DNA of 64,000 bases from Clostridiales bacterium (GCA_015069295.1 SVIW01000004.1:60096-124095); one strand, 5' to 3'. Shown: positions 11,430-21,989, numbered from the stretch's first letter. Numbers and translations: made by a program. Notes: generated by a model from the sequence alone, not told the origin.

Positions 11430-12275
11430 ATGCCCAAGGAGCTTGAAAGATATCAACAAATAGAACGTTCGATTATTACCACGTACAGAAAAACGCTGTG
11501 GTCGCCTTTTGTATTGGCGGTAAAAAAGTACCGTTTGATTTCAAAGGGGGATAAAATTGCCGTTTGTATATCGGGCGGGAAGGACAGTATGCTGCTGGCA
11601 AAGCTGATGCAAGAGCTGCAACGGCACAGCGAAGTTCCTTTCGAATTGGTCTTTTTGGTAATGGACCCCGGCTATAACGAGGAAAATTTGCAAAGGATTA
11701 AAGACAACGCTGCGCTGTTAAACGTGCCGATTACGGTATTTGAAAGCGACGTGTTTGCTGCGGCGGACGCGGCGGCGGGGGATTCGCCCTGTTATCTTTG
11801 CGCCCGTATGCGCCGCGGGCATTTATACGCAAAAGCGAAAGAGCTCGGCTGTAATAAAATTGCGCTGGGGCATCACAAAAGCGACGTGATTGAAACGACC
11901 TTGATGGGAATGTTATACGGCGGGCAGCTGCAAGGTATGCTGCCGCGTATTAAAAGCAGCAATTTCGAGGGAATGGAGCTTATCCGTCCGATGTACTGTA
12001 TTTTGGAAAACGATATACTCCGTTGGAAAGAACACAACGATTTGCAGTTTATCGCCTGCGCTTGTAAATTTACCAAAAACTTGACGGGCGGCGAGGAGGA
12101 TACCTTTTCCGCAAGGCGCAAGGTAAAGGCGTTGATTGCCGAATTAAAGAAGGAAAATTTCAACGTGGAAAACAATATTTTTCAAAGCATCCACAACGTG
12201 CAGTTAGATACCCTTGCCGAATATAAACAAGAGGGGAAAAAATATTCGTTTTTAAACAAATTCGAGGACGAGTGA
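11430..12275 (+). CDS. TtcA-like PP-loop ATPase (tRNA thiolation family)
   Basis: PP-loop CISGGKDSML, CxxC motif PCYLCARMRRG, LGHHKSDVIETTLM. Confidence 0.8.
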   Translation: MPKELERYQQIERSIITTYRKTLWSPFVLAVKKYRLISKGDKIAVCISGGKDSMLLAKLMQELQRHSEVPFELVFLVMDPGYNEENLQRIKDNAALLNVPITVFESDVFAAADAAAGDSPCYLCARMRRGHLYAKAKELGCNKIALGHHKSDVIETTLMGMLYGGQLQGMLPRIKSSNFEGMELIRPMYCILENDILRWKEHNDLQFIACACKFTKNLTGGEEDTFSARRKVKALIAELKKENFNVENNIFQSIHNVQLDTLAEYKQEGKKYSFLNKFEDE

Positions 12276-12306
12276 TAAAAACTTTTTTCGCCGCATACGA
12301 TAGAGT

Positions 12307-12558
12307 ATGCAAGAAACGAAACACTTTATCAATATTGAACAGCGAAAAAATTTGACGGTTAGCGGCGTAGAGAGCGTCGTGGCGTTTTCCGAAGTAAAAA
12401 TTATTCTTTCTCTTTTGTCAGGAGGCAGAATTTCGGTGGTGGGGACGGGCTTGAAAATCGTCGGCTTTTCCAAAACCAGCGGATTGTTTGAGGCGGAAGG
12501 CTCGATTACGGGCGTTTCGTACGGAGCAAAGAGCTTTGCTTCGCGGCTGTTTAAATGA
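12307..12558 (+). CDS. yabP: Sporulation protein YabP
   Basis: YabP-like LTVSGVESVVAFSE...GLFEAEGSITGVSYG; followed by yabQ and divIC. Confidence 0.8.
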   Translation: MQETKHFINIEQRKNLTVSGVESVVAFSEVKIILSLLSGGRISVVGTGLKIVGFSKTSGLFEAEGSITGVSYGAKSFASRLFK

Positions 12559-12950
12559 CGAGCGCGCAACAGCAGCTTTTCGTTTTCTGTCTATGTATCG
12601 GGATAGGGTTTCTCGGCGGGCTTCTTTACGAGGGAATTGCGCTGCTGCGTTTGGTGTTTCAATGCGATAACGGAAAACGGGTTGCGCTTGGGATTGCCTT
12701 GGACTTGCTGTTTTTTTTAGGACTTGCCGTCTGGTGCGTGGCTTGCTCGTATTGGCTGCATTTTCCCTCTTTTCGCGCGTATACGTGGATAGGGTACGCG
12801 CTCGGCGGGATAATATATTGGAAAACTTTACGAAGAATACTTGCATTTTGTGAAAAAGTGTGCTATACTATATCAATAAAAGCACTAAAAAAGGCAAAAA
12901 GCAAGAAAAAACTCTTAAAACAAGGGGATAAAGATTATGACGCAAGATAA
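12555..12950 (+). CDS. yabQ: Sporulation protein YabQ
   Basis: Multi-TM protein with YabQ-like topology between yabP and divIC. Confidence 0.75.
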   Translation: MTSAQQQLFVFCLCIGIGFLGGLLYEGIALLRLVFQCDNGKRVALGIALDLLFFLGLAVWCVACSYWLHFPSFRAYTWIGYALGGIIYWKTLRRILAFCEKVCYTISIKALKKAKSKKKLLKQGDKDYDAR

Positions 12951-13197
12951 AACGAGAAGAATTATAACGGCGGCAGTTTCAGCCGTTACCGTTTTGATCG
13001 TCTGCCTTTTGAGCTTTTTAATTTATCAATGGATCAGCATTGCGGTTAAAAACGACAAAATCGCAAAGGCGGAAGAGGAAAAAGCGTATTGGGCGGAAAA
13101 AGTAGAAAATGCCAATAGCTTGGAAGAAAAAGCAGAAGCCGAGTTGGAAAGCGGATATCTGTACTGGGAATACGAAATTTTAAAGGGAAACAAATAA
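12937..13197 (+). CDS. divIC: DivIC/FtsB-family septum formation initiator
   Basis: Short bitopic protein with coiled coil, syntenic with yabPQ. Confidence 0.75.
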   Translation: MTQDKTRRIITAAVSAVTVLIVCLLSFLIYQWISIAVKNDKIAKAEEEKAYWAEKVENANSLEEKAEAELESGYLYWEYEILKGNK

Positions 13198-14061
13198 ATG
13201 AGAAAATTTGCCGTAATTGACGTCGGCTCCAATTCCGTTCGCCTCCTATTCGTGGCGGACGGAAAAGTTTTATATAAGGTACTGCAAACCACCCGCCTTG
13301 GCGAGGGGTTGGCGCAAAGCGGGGTTTTAAACGCCGTCGCCATCGAACGGAGCGCTCGTGCTATTGCCTTTTTTTATGAAAAGGCGACGTCGGAGGGGGC
13401 GGAAGAGGTGTTTGCGTTTGCCACCGCCGCCGTGCGCTCGGCAAAAAATAAAGAGGAATTTTTGACGCGAGTTGCCGAGCTTTGCTCTATGCAAGTAGAG
13501 GTGCTTTCGGGCGAAGAAGAGGCGGAAATCGGCGCGATTGGCGCGCTGGGAACGTCGGACGGCGGGATATGCGACGTGGGCGGAGCCAGTACGGAAATCG
13601 TAGTAAAACGCGAGGGGAAACTCGTTTATAAAAAGAGCGTGGACATCGGCGTGGTGCGCTTGAAGGATTTGTGCGGAAGGGATAAAGATAAGCTGCTCCG
13701 TACGGCGGAAACGGCGGCGGAGAATTTTTCGGATATGCCGAAAATAGACGAGCTTATCGGCATCGGCGGGACGGCGACGACGCTTGCGGCGCTTGCTTTA
13801 CGGTTGGAAAAGTACAGCGGGGAAAAAATAACGGGCGCGGCGATTGGGATAGAACAAATCCGTGCGCTTGCGGACAAGCTTTCTTTGATGACGGTGGAAG
13901 AAATTGCGGCGCTGCCCTGCGTGCCCAAAGGCAGGGCGGACGTGTTGTCGGGCGGCGCGGTTTGGCTTTCCGTTTTGATGCAAAAGCAGGGCATACAACG
14001 CTTGATTGCCAGCGATACGGACAATTTGGAAGGGTACGCCTTAAAGAAAGGACTTTTATAA
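13198..14061 (+). CDS. Ppx/GppA family phosphatase
   Basis: IDVGSNSVRLL, GGICDVGGASTEIV, IGIGGTATTLAAL. Confidence 0.9.
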   Translation: MRKFAVIDVGSNSVRLLFVADGKVLYKVLQTTRLGEGLAQSGVLNAVAIERSARAIAFFYEKATSEGAEEVFAFATAAVRSAKNKEEFLTRVAELCSMQVEVLSGEEEAEIGAIGALGTSDGGICDVGGASTEIVVKREGKLVYKKSVDIGVVRLKDLCGRDKDKLLRTAETAAENFSDMPKIDELIGIGGTATTLAALALRLEKYSGEKITGAAIGIEQIRALADKLSLMTVEEIAALPCVPKGRADVLSGGAVWLSVLMQKQGIQRLIASDTDNLEGYALKKGLL

Positions 14062-14071
14062 GGAGAAGGAG

Positions 14072-15139
14072 ATGAAAAGATCGGGTGCGGTTTTTTATGC
14101 GTTGTTGATTACGGCGCTCTTGGTTGCGGGGATCGTTACGGCGTTTTATTTTGCTTGGCAAATCGGATACGCGCAGGCAATTTTTGTCCTCGTCGGCATA
14201 ATTCTTTCCTTTATTTTAGCGCCGACGGTGCACGAGATGGGACACCTTTGGTTTGCCAAAGCTGTGAAAATGGAATGTGTTTTTGTCAAATTCTTTTGCT
14301 TTAAATTGTATAGAAAAGGCGGGAAACTCCGTTTTGGGTTTGCTTCTCCTTTTGCGGCGGATCAAACGCAGGTCGTGCCTAAAGTAGGCGGAAATATGCG
14401 CAGCCGCGCCCGCTTATACACCCTTGGCGGGCTGATTTGCAGCGGAGCGTGTTTGGTCGTTTTGGCGGCTACGGCGGTCGTTTTCGGCGCGCTTGGACGG
14501 ACTTCGTTTTTGCTTTGGGGTGCGTTGCCGTACTTTGGATATTTATTTTTCTTAAACGTTTTGCCCTTAGAATACGCAAGCGGCAAAACGGACGTTTTGA
14601 TTGCCAAGGGGATAAAAAACGCTACGCCCGCCGAACAAACGATGGTGGCAGCTATGGAAATTCAAGGGCAGTTGTACGAGGGGAAAAGTTATTTGGAAAT
14701 CGACGAAAGTTTGTATTTTGACCTGCCGCAGCTTTGCGAGGACGAGCCGATGTTTGCGGTGATACTCGACCTTAGGTATAGATATTATTTGGAAAAGGAA
14801 GACTTGGAAAAGGCGGGGGACTGTCTAAATAGGTTGGCGCAGATTCAGTGTTATATGCCCGATAAGGAATTGGAAAAACTGGCGGCGGAATTGACGTACG
14901 TACATTCCTTGCTGGGGGATATCGAGCGGGCGACGGAGAGCGGAAAACTGTGCGCTAACTTTTTGCAAGGGGACAGCCTTTCGGCGAAACGGATTTTGTT
15001 GGCGTTTTCGTTGGCAACGGGAAAAACGGAGGCGGTAGAGCCTTTGATAAAACAGGCGCTGGCAGCGCGGAAAACCGAGCGACTTGCAGGGGTGAGAAAG
15101 CACGAGGAATTGTTGCTTGACCGCTTGCAAGGGGTATAA
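14072..15139 (+). CDS. M50-like (site-2-protease-type) membrane metalloprotease candidate
   Basis: Hydrophobic helix with HEMGH (APTVHEMGHLWFAK). Confidence 0.6.
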   Translation: MKRSGAVFYALLITALLVAGIVTAFYFAWQIGYAQAIFVLVGIILSFILAPTVHEMGHLWFAKAVKMECVFVKFFCFKLYRKGGKLRFGFASPFAADQTQVVPKVGGNMRSRARLYTLGGLICSGACLVVLAATAVVFGALGRTSFLLWGALPYFGYLFFLNVLPLEYASGKTDVLIAKGIKNATPAEQTMVAAMEIQGQLYEGKSYLEIDESLYFDLPQLCEDEPMFAVILDLRYRYYLEKEDLEKAGDCLNRLAQIQCYMPDKELEKLAAELTYVHSLLGDIERATESGKLCANFLQGDSLSAKRILLAFSLATGKTEAVEPLIKQALAARKTERLAGVRKHEELLLDRLQGV

Positions 15140-15180
15140 AACCTCGAAAAAAGGAAAGAATAAGAAAACAGCTTTTAAAA

Positions 15181-16713
15181 GTGAGTAAAGAACGGAAAAA
15201 AGAGATGGAAAAGAAAAAAAGTTTACGCCGTGCAGGGGTATTATTGCCCGTATCTTCCCTGCCGTCCGATTGCGGAATCGGGACTTTGGGGGCGGGCGCG
15301 TATGCGTTTATCGATTGGCTTTCAAGCGCGAATATGAAAATATGGCAGGTTTTGCCTCTTTTACCCACGGGCTATGGCGACAGTCCCTATCAATCTTGCG
15401 CTTCTAACGCGTTAAACCCGTATTTTATCGATTTTGCGCTGCTTGAAAAGGACGGATTGTTAGAGCGCGCGGATTGGGAGGATATCGAGTGGTGCGAGGA
15501 TATTCGGCGGGTGGATTACGGCAAACAGTTTGCCTGCAAAACGCACGTGTTGAAAAAAGCCTACGCTCGCTTTGATAAGACGAATGAGAATTGGCTTGCC
15601 TTTTTAAAGGAAGGGAAATATAACGATTACGCGTTGTTTATGACTCTGAAAACGAAGTTCTCGTACGCGCCTTGGACGGATTGGCCGGAGCCTTATAAAA
15701 ATTGCGAGGGGAAGGGGTTAGAAGAATATATAGAGGAAAACGCCGAGGAAATCGGGTTTTGGTTGTTTACGCAGTATATATTCTTGAAACAATGGAACGC
15801 GTTGCGCGCGTACGCAAAGGAGCGAGGCGTTTCGATTATGGGGGATATGCCCATTTACGTTTCGGCGGATAGCGTAGAAACGTGGAAATACCGTCGTCAA
15901 TTATTCGCGTTGGATAAAGAGGGTAATCTTTCGATGCGCGCGGGGGTACCGCCCGACGCCTTTTCCGAGGACGGACAGCTTTGGGGAAACCCCGTTTATG
16001 ATTGGGCAAAGATGAAAAAGGACAAGTACGCTTGGTGGAAAGAACGCATCCAGTATGCTTTTTCCTTGTTCGATATGGTGCGCATTGACCATTTCCGTGC
16101 GTTCGATAGGTTTTACGCAATTCCCGACGGAGCGGAAACGGCGAAAGAGGGGGAATGGCTGGACGGACCGAAAGCCGAGCTGTTCAAGGGTATGAAAAAG
16201 TACTCGATCGTGGCGGAGGATTTAGGGACGATTGACGACGGCGTGCGCAAACTGATGGAAGACACGGGCTTTCCCGGAATGAAAGTCTTCGAATTTGCGT
16301 TCGACGGCAATCCCGAAAACGAATATTTGCCTATTTATTACGAGAAAAATTGCGTGGCGTACACGGGCACGCACGATAACGATACGCTGCGTTCGTTTTT
16401 AGAGGAAATGCCCAAGATGGAGCGCAAAGAGTTCGAAAAGGAACTGGAAAAACAATGCCTTGCGCTCGATTCGCCCTACGTTGTCGAAACGATTGAGGAC
16501 GAGTGTAAGAGCATTATGGAATTATTGCTTGCCTCTAACGCGGACACGGTAATTTTCCCTATGCACGATATCGCTGTCTTTGGAGAGGAAGCGCGGTTAA
16601 ACGCCCCCTCGACGGTATCCGCGCAAAACTGGACCTTCCGTTTCGTTGAGCGGGATTTCGGACAAAAAAAAGCGGCTTGGTTGCAATCGTTGACTCAGCT
16701 TTATAAACGATAA
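15181..16713 (+). CDS. malQ: 4-alpha-glucanotransferase (start GTG 15181 or ATG 15205)
   Basis: LPVSSLPSDCGIGTLG, GDMPIYVSADS, VRIDHFRAF, YTGTHDNDT. Confidence 0.95.
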   Translation: MSKERKKEMEKKKSLRRAGVLLPVSSLPSDCGIGTLGAGAYAFIDWLSSANMKIWQVLPLLPTGYGDSPYQSCASNALNPYFIDFALLEKDGLLERADWEDIEWCEDIRRVDYGKQFACKTHVLKKAYARFDKTNENWLAFLKEGKYNDYALFMTLKTKFSYAPWTDWPEPYKNCEGKGLEEYIEENAEEIGFWLFTQYIFLKQWNALRAYAKERGVSIMGDMPIYVSADSVETWKYRRQLFALDKEGNLSMRAGVPPDAFSEDGQLWGNPVYDWAKMKKDKYAWWKERIQYAFSLFDMVRIDHFRAFDRFYAIPDGAETAKEGEWLDGPKAELFKGMKKYSIVAEDLGTIDDGVRKLMEDTGFPGMKVFEFAFDGNPENEYLPIYYEKNCVAYTGTHDNDTLRSFLEEMPKMERKEFEKELEKQCLALDSPYVVETIEDECKSIMELLLASNADTVIFPMHDIAVFGEEARLNAPSTVSAQNWTFRFVERDFGQKKAAWLQSLTQLYKR

Positions 16714-16745
16714 CGCCGAAGATAAAAAAGAAAATAAAAGGAAAT

Positions 16746-16781
16746 AAAACTCTTTCGAAAACGGAAGAGTTTTATTTTTTT
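16746..16781 (+). terminator. Intrinsic terminator after malQ
   Basis: AAAACTCTTTC-gaaaac-GGAAGAGTTTT + ATTTTTTT. Confidence 0.8.
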
Positions 16782-16855
16782 GGGTATAAAAAGGACGTAG
16801 ACAAGAAAAACTAAAAGAAAAGGTTCGCTGGGGCGGGCAGGAGGAGGAAAAAATT

Positions 16856-18100
16856 ATGAAAAAAGCAGCGAGAGGTCTTTGTTGCGGATTGGCGGTTTTA
16901 TCCGTTTTCGGGTTTGCCGCTTGTTCGGAGGGGGAAGACGGGGCTATCAAGCTTACGGTATGGGTCTCCGAAGCCGATCAGGCGTTTGCGCAGTCGGTCG
17001 TGGAGGATTTTAAAAAGGAACACCCCGATAAAAAATACCAGTTCGTCATTGATATACAAGGGGAAAACGACGTAGCGACCCGCGTTTTAAACGACGTGGA
17101 GAATGCGGCGGACGTGTATTCGTGTATCAACGACCAGTTGCCAAAACTCATTAACGGCGACGGGCTGGCTCGGATTGCGGGCGAGCGGTTAAACAGAGTG
17201 CAAGCGGCGAATTCGGAAGGCGCGATGGAATCGGTTACGATTTCCGTAGGCGGAGAAAGCGGGGTGTACGGTATGCCGTATACGGACAACAGTTTTTTCC
17301 TGTATTATAACAAGTCGGTGCTTTCAGAAGAGGACGTGCAAAGCTTTGACGGGATATTAAGCAAGTGTTCTTCTACCAAACAGTTCGCTTTCCCGATGAC
17401 GGACGGGTGGTACACGTCTTCCTTCTATTTTGGAAAGGATTTGGGGTATAGCGTTTCTTATGATAAAGACTTGGCGGAAACCTCGATTTCTTGCGATTTT
17501 GGGAATACGACGGGCGAGGCGGTTACGCAGGCGATGTGGAGCTACGTCAAGGATAACCGTTTAAAAGCGGACGTGAACGATTCGAAAATCGTCGCGGGTT
17601 TTAACGACGGCAGTATCGTGGCGGCTGTGTCGGGGATTTGGAATAAAACGACGATTGAAAAGTATTTAGGGGAAAATTTTGCGGCGGCAAAATTGCCCAC
17701 GTATACCTTAAACAAAGGGACTGCGGAAGAAGAACAGGTACAGCTCGTTTCTTTTGCGGGGTATAAGCTGATGGGGGTAAACAACTATTCCCGTTATAAG
17801 ACGGACGCGATGGATTTTGCCGAATTTTACACCAACAAGGAAAATCAGATAAAGCATTTTAAAGTGCGGGGATTCGTGCCTACGGACGAGGAAGCGCGTA
17901 TGGACGAAGCGGTGCAAGCGGACGTTTGCGCAAAAGCGATTACGCAGCAGCTGCAATTTAGTAAAACGCAAATCAACGTGCCCTCTACCTTATGGGTGCC
18001 CATGGAAGGATTGGGTAGAGCGATGGTAACGGGCGCGCAAGGCGGCGGTTTCGATTTGAAAGCGCAATTAAGAGCTTGCGTGTCGGCGATAGAAAAATAA
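16856..18100 (+). CDS. Maltose/oligosaccharide-type ABC transporter substrate-binding lipoprotein
   Basis: Lipobox GFAACSE; SBP_bac-type sequence; followed by MalF/MalG-like permeases. Confidence 0.85.
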   Translation: MKKAARGLCCGLAVLSVFGFAACSEGEDGAIKLTVWVSEADQAFAQSVVEDFKKEHPDKKYQFVIDIQGENDVATRVLNDVENAADVYSCINDQLPKLINGDGLARIAGERLNRVQAANSEGAMESVTISVGGESGVYGMPYTDNSFFLYYNKSVLSEEDVQSFDGILSKCSSTKQFAFPMTDGWYTSSFYFGKDLGYSVSYDKDLAETSISCDFGNTTGEAVTQAMWSYVKDNRLKADVNDSKIVAGFNDGSIVAAVSGIWNKTTIEKYLGENFAAAKLPTYTLNKGTAEEEQVQLVSFAGYKLMGVNNYSRYKTDAMDFAEFYTNKENQIKHFKVRGFVPTDEEARMDEAVQADVCAKAITQQLQFSKTQINVPSTLWVPMEGLGRAMVTGAQGGGFDLKAQLRACVSAIEK

Positions 18101-18123
18101 CGGGCGAAAATCGGAGGGAGAGT

Positions 18124-19527
18124 GTGGAAGAAAAAGCAGAGAAAAACCCGATGGGTACGAGAAAAAATGGGGTGATCTTGGCGTTTAAAAACGGGTCTGC
18201 CGTTACCAGACTCTCCTTTTTGTTTATGGGGTTTGGTCAGATAGCAAGGGGACAAATTGCCAAGGGTGTTGGATATATGGTACTACAAGCCCTGTTTACC
18301 TTGTATACGCTCTTCTTTGGCGGGCGATATATTTTGCATTTATTTTCGGGGGATTTGGGCTCGCGCCTTTCAGGGGAGCATTGGAACGAAGAATTACAGA
18401 TCTTCGAGAAGATAAAAGGGGATAACAGCTTTCTTATCTTGCTGTACGGAGTGATTAGTATCGTCTTGGCGTTGCTGTTTGTTTTCGTTTGGCGAATGAA
18501 CGTAAAAGGGAGCTATGAGAACGACAAACGGCTTTTTTCGGGGCATAAAGTTGCCACCTTGCAGGACGATTTGCACGAGCTGTTCAACCGAAAATTTTAT
18601 ACTTTGTTACTTGCTTTGCCGCTGCTGGGGTTATTGATTTTTACCGTAATGCCCTTGCTTTTTATGGTGCTGATCGCCTTTACCAATTACGATTACGCGC
18701 ATATGCCGCCGGGGAGATTGTTCGATTGGGTGGGGTTTGCTAATTTTAAAACGATGTTTTCGCTTTCGGGCGGGACTTCGGGGTTTGCGTTCGTCTTTTT
18801 ACGGGTGTTGCTTTGGACGTTCGTGTGGGCGTTTTTTGCGACCTTTACCAATTATTTTTTAGGGCTTATTATTGCGCTTTTAATCCATAAAAAGGGAATA
18901 AAATTAAAAGCGCTTTGGCGAACGCTGTTCGTGGTGGCAATTGCTATACCGCAGTTCGTAACGTTGCTTTTGATGCAAAAGATTTTGGACGGGGACGGGA
19001 TATTAAATAAGCTTTTGGGGACGAATATCCTATGGCTGACCGACCAACGGTATTTTTCCATTCTGCCCCGTTTGATGATTATCCTTGTCAATATTTGGAT
19101 TGGCGTGCCGTATACGCTGCTTATGAGTTCGGGGATATTGATGAATATTCCCACCGATTATTACGAGGCGGCGCGTATCGACGGGGCGAACGCCGTGCGC
19201 ATTTTTTTTGCGATTACGATGCCGTATATGCTGCATATTACGACTCCTTATTTGATAACGCAATTTGTGGGCAATATCAATAACTTTAACGTGATATGGC
19301 TATTGACGGGCGGGGGACCGGTTGACAACGTGTACTACGGCGGCGGCACGCAGGCGCAGTCGACCGACCTTTTGGTTACTTGGTTATACCGCTTAACGAC
19401 AGATAGAAATCCCACGTATAACGTTGCGTCCGTTATCGGTATCGTTATTTTTGTCATTTGTTCGGTGTTGTCGCTGATTACCTTTAACCGTACGTCGGCG
19501 GCGAAAAACGAGGGGGCTTTTCAATGA
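18124..19527 (+). CDS. malF: Carbohydrate ABC transporter permease, MalF-like
   Basis: GTG start with GGAGGG at 5-nt spacing; YYEAARIDGANAVRIFFAITMPYM. Confidence 0.85.
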   Translation: MEEKAEKNPMGTRKNGVILAFKNGSAVTRLSFLFMGFGQIARGQIAKGVGYMVLQALFTLYTLFFGGRYILHLFSGDLGSRLSGEHWNEELQIFEKIKGDNSFLILLYGVISIVLALLFVFVWRMNVKGSYENDKRLFSGHKVATLQDDLHELFNRKFYTLLLALPLLGLLIFTVMPLLFMVLIAFTNYDYAHMPPGRLFDWVGFANFKTMFSLSGGTSGFAFVFLRVLLWTFVWAFFATFTNYFLGLIIALLIHKKGIKLKALWRTLFVVAIAIPQFVTLLLMQKILDGDGILNKLLGTNILWLTDQRYFSILPRLMIILVNIWIGVPYTLLMSSGILMNIPTDYYEAARIDGANAVRIFFAITMPYMLHITTPYLITQFVGNINNFNVIWLLTGGGPVDNVYYGGGTQAQSTDLLVTWLYRLTTDRNPTYNVASVIGIVIFVICSVLSLITFNRTSAAKNEGAFQ

Positions 19528-20381
19528 GAAAACTGAAAAGGTTGGGGCGTTCCGCCTCGGATATTTTGACCTACGTCGTTTTGGCGGTTTTAGGGATATT
19601 GTGGGTGCTGCCGATCGTGTATCTCGTGTACACGGCGTTTCGCGTAACTCCGTCCACGGGTATTATCAATACTCTGTTCCCAAAGGATTTGCGCTTGGGG
19701 TTTGGGAATTTTACAAGGCTTTTCCAAGACACTATTTTTTCGCGTTGGCTGGGGAATACCTTGCTGGTCTCCTTTTCTTCCTGCGCGTTGACAACGGCGT
19801 TCGTTTTAATGGTCAGCTACGCGCTTTCCAGAATGCGGTTTCGGCTTCGTAAACCGCTTATGAACGTATTGCTCGTCTTGGGAATGTTCCCCGGCTTTAT
19901 GAGTATGATTGCGGTATACTTTATTTTAAAGGCGATGTCGCTGACAAACTCGCTGTTTGCGTTAATTCTCGTCTATTCGGGTAGTGCGGCGCTTTCCTAT
20001 TATATTTGCAAAGGCTTTTTCGATACCGTGCCCAAAGCGATGGAGGAGGCTGCAATTTTAGACGGCGCCAATCAACCGATGGTGTTTTGGAAGATTATTT
20101 TGCCGATGGCAAAACCGATTATCGTCTATACCGTGCTTACGTCGTTTATTTCGCCGTGGTGCGATTTTATCTTCGTCAATACGATTATCAGCGATAGAAA
20201 CAAATACACCGTTTCTTTGGGTTTGTACAAGATGATTAACGCGGAAAAAAACAGCTTTAACGACAATTTCACCGTGTTCTGCGCGGGCGCGTTTATCGTC
20301 GGCGCGATTATCGTTACGCTGTTTATGAGTATGCAACGCTACTACGTCGAAGGGGTAACCAGCGGCGCGGTTAAGGGATAA
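19524..20381 (+). CDS. malG: Carbohydrate ABC transporter permease, MalG-like
   Basis: MEEAAILDGANQPMVFWKIILPMAKP; overlaps malF by ATGA. Confidence 0.88.
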   Translation: MRKLKRLGRSASDILTYVVLAVLGILWVLPIVYLVYTAFRVTPSTGIINTLFPKDLRLGFGNFTRLFQDTIFSRWLGNTLLVSFSSCALTTAFVLMVSYALSRMRFRLRKPLMNVLLVLGMFPGFMSMIAVYFILKAMSLTNSLFALILVYSGSAALSYYICKGFFDTVPKAMEEAAILDGANQPMVFWKIILPMAKPIIVYTVLTSFISPWCDFIFVNTIISDRNKYTVSLGLYKMINAEKNSFNDNFTVFCAGAFIVGAIIVTLFMSMQRYYVEGVTSGAVKG

Positions 20382-20398
20382 AAGCGAAGCGAAAAATC

Positions 20399-20427
20399 AA
20401 AAAGCGGAGAATTTCTCCGCTTTTTCT
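20399..20427. terminator. Bidirectional terminator between convergent units
   Basis: AAAAAGCGGAGA-att-TCTCCGCTTTTT. Confidence 0.85.
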
Positions 20428-21253
20428 ATTTCGTGTTTTTGATAACTAGTCGTTCGATAAGGGCAACGACTGCGTACATAGCGGCGGCAAGCACGCAAAG
20501 GATAAACACCGCGCTCATAACGAGGTCGAGTTTAAATACTTGCCCGCCGTAGACGATCAGATAGCCGATTCCCGCTTTCGAAACGATGTATTCGCCCATA
20601 ATCGAGCCAATCCACGCCATACCGACGTTGATTTTCAGCATCGAGATGAAATTCGGCAACGACGAGGGGATAACGAGTTTTGTTAAAATTTGCAATTTAC
20701 TTGCGCCCATCGAGCGAAGTAATAAAAGCTTCCCGGGGTCGGTTGCCATAAACCCGTTTAACATATTTAGGATGGCGACGATGAGTCCGATAAGAACGGT
20801 CATAAAAACGATGGCTTCGCTGCCCGTGCCAAACCAAATGATAATCAAAGGGCCGAGGGCGATTTTGGGCAGGGCGTTAAGCACGACGAAATAGGGCTCT
20901 AAAACCCGTCGTACTCCCTCGCTCCACCAAAGTATTAGGGCGATGGAATAGCCAAGGACAACGGCAATGGCAAAGCCTAATAAGGTTTCCCAAAGGGTTG
21001 TGCCGACGTGGAGAAATAACGACCCGTCCTTATACAGCTCTCCTATTGTGTTCATAACCCGAGAGGGGGAGCTAGTGATAAACGGGTTTACCCATTCGAG
21101 GCGAGCCGCCAATTCCCAAATAAACAGAAAAGCAAAAAATATGGAAATGCGGGCTACGTTGACGAGGATGCTTTTTTTGCGTACGCCGCGAAGATAGAGA
21201 AGATGTTCGCGGGAAATGGTGCTTTCGTGTTTCATGCGTTTAACTCCTTCCAA
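20426..21253 (-). CDS. SsuC/TauC-type ABC transporter permease
   Basis: Binding-protein-dependent permease; GASKLQILTKLVIPSSLPNFISMLKINVGMAW. Confidence 0.85.
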   Translation of the reverse strand: MEGVKRMKHESTISREHLLYLRGVRKKSILVNVARISIFFAFLFIWELAARLEWVNPFITSSPSRVMNTIGELYKDGSLFLHVGTTLWETLLGFAIAVVLGYSIALILWWSEGVRRVLEPYFVVLNALPKIALGPLIIIWFGTGSEAIVFMTVLIGLIVAILNMLNGFMATDPGKLLLLRSMGASKLQILTKLVIPSSLPNFISMLKINVGMAWIGSIMGEYIVSKAGIGYLIVYGGQVFKLDLVMSAVFILCVLAAAMYAVVALIERLVIKNTK

Positions 21254-21966
21254 AGCAGTTCGAACCAGTGGGAAAACTCTTTGTTTTCTCGGCGTTTTAA
21301 CGGCTCTGTTTCGGAAAAGTCTAAGGTGTGTTGAGCAACGACGTGTGCGGGGCGTTTGGAAAGGACGAAAATTCTGTCTGCGACCGAAATCGCTTCGCTG
21401 ATGTCGTGGGTGATGAGCAGCGCCGTTTTCTTTTCGCTGCGTATAATCTTATAGACGTCGTCGCACACCGTAAGGCGGGTTTGATAATCGAGAGCGGAAA
21501 AGGGCTCGTCGAGAAGCAACACGTCGGGGTTGACGGCGAGGGTGCGGATTAGCGCGGCGCGTTGTCGCATACCGCCCGAAAGGGAGGACGGATAGTTTTT
21601 TAAAAACTGTTTTAAGCCGTATTTTTCGGCAAGCGAGATCGCGTGCGCGCGGTTTTGCGGCGTATTGGCGCGTTTGATTTCCAAGGGTAGAAAGATGTTT
21701 TTTTCGATGGTGCGCCAAGGAAAAAGTTCGTCCTTTTGCAACATATACCCAAAGGAACAACCGCTGGTTTGTACGCTGCCTTTCGTGGGGGATATCAGTC
21801 CCGCCGCCAAAGAAAGAAGAGTGGTTTTTCCGCAACCGGAAGGGCCGATAATGGCAACAAATTCCTGCTCGGCGACGGAAAAGTTTACTTTGTCTAAGGC
21901 GACGGTTTCTCCCTGTTTACTGTGATAGTGCATCGAAACGTTATCGAAACGTAAAACTTCTTTCAT
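21232..21966 (-). CDS. SsuB/TauB-type ABC transporter ATP-binding protein
   Basis: [36 protein letters not shown]. Confidence 0.9.
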   Translation of the reverse strand: MKEVLRFDNVSMHYHSKQGETVALDKVNFSVAEQEFVAIIGPSGCGKTTLLSLAAGLISPTKGSVQTSGCSFGYMLQKDELFPWRTIEKNIFLPLEIKRANTPQNRAHAISLAEKYGLKQFLKNYPSSLSGGMRQRAALIRTLAVNPDVLLLDEPFSALDYQTRLTVCDDVYKIIRSEKKTALLITHDISEAISVADRIFVLSKRPAHVVAQHTLDFSETEPLKRRENKEFSHWFELLWKELNA

Positions 21967-21989
21967 TTGCGTGTTTCCTTACGTAGTAT

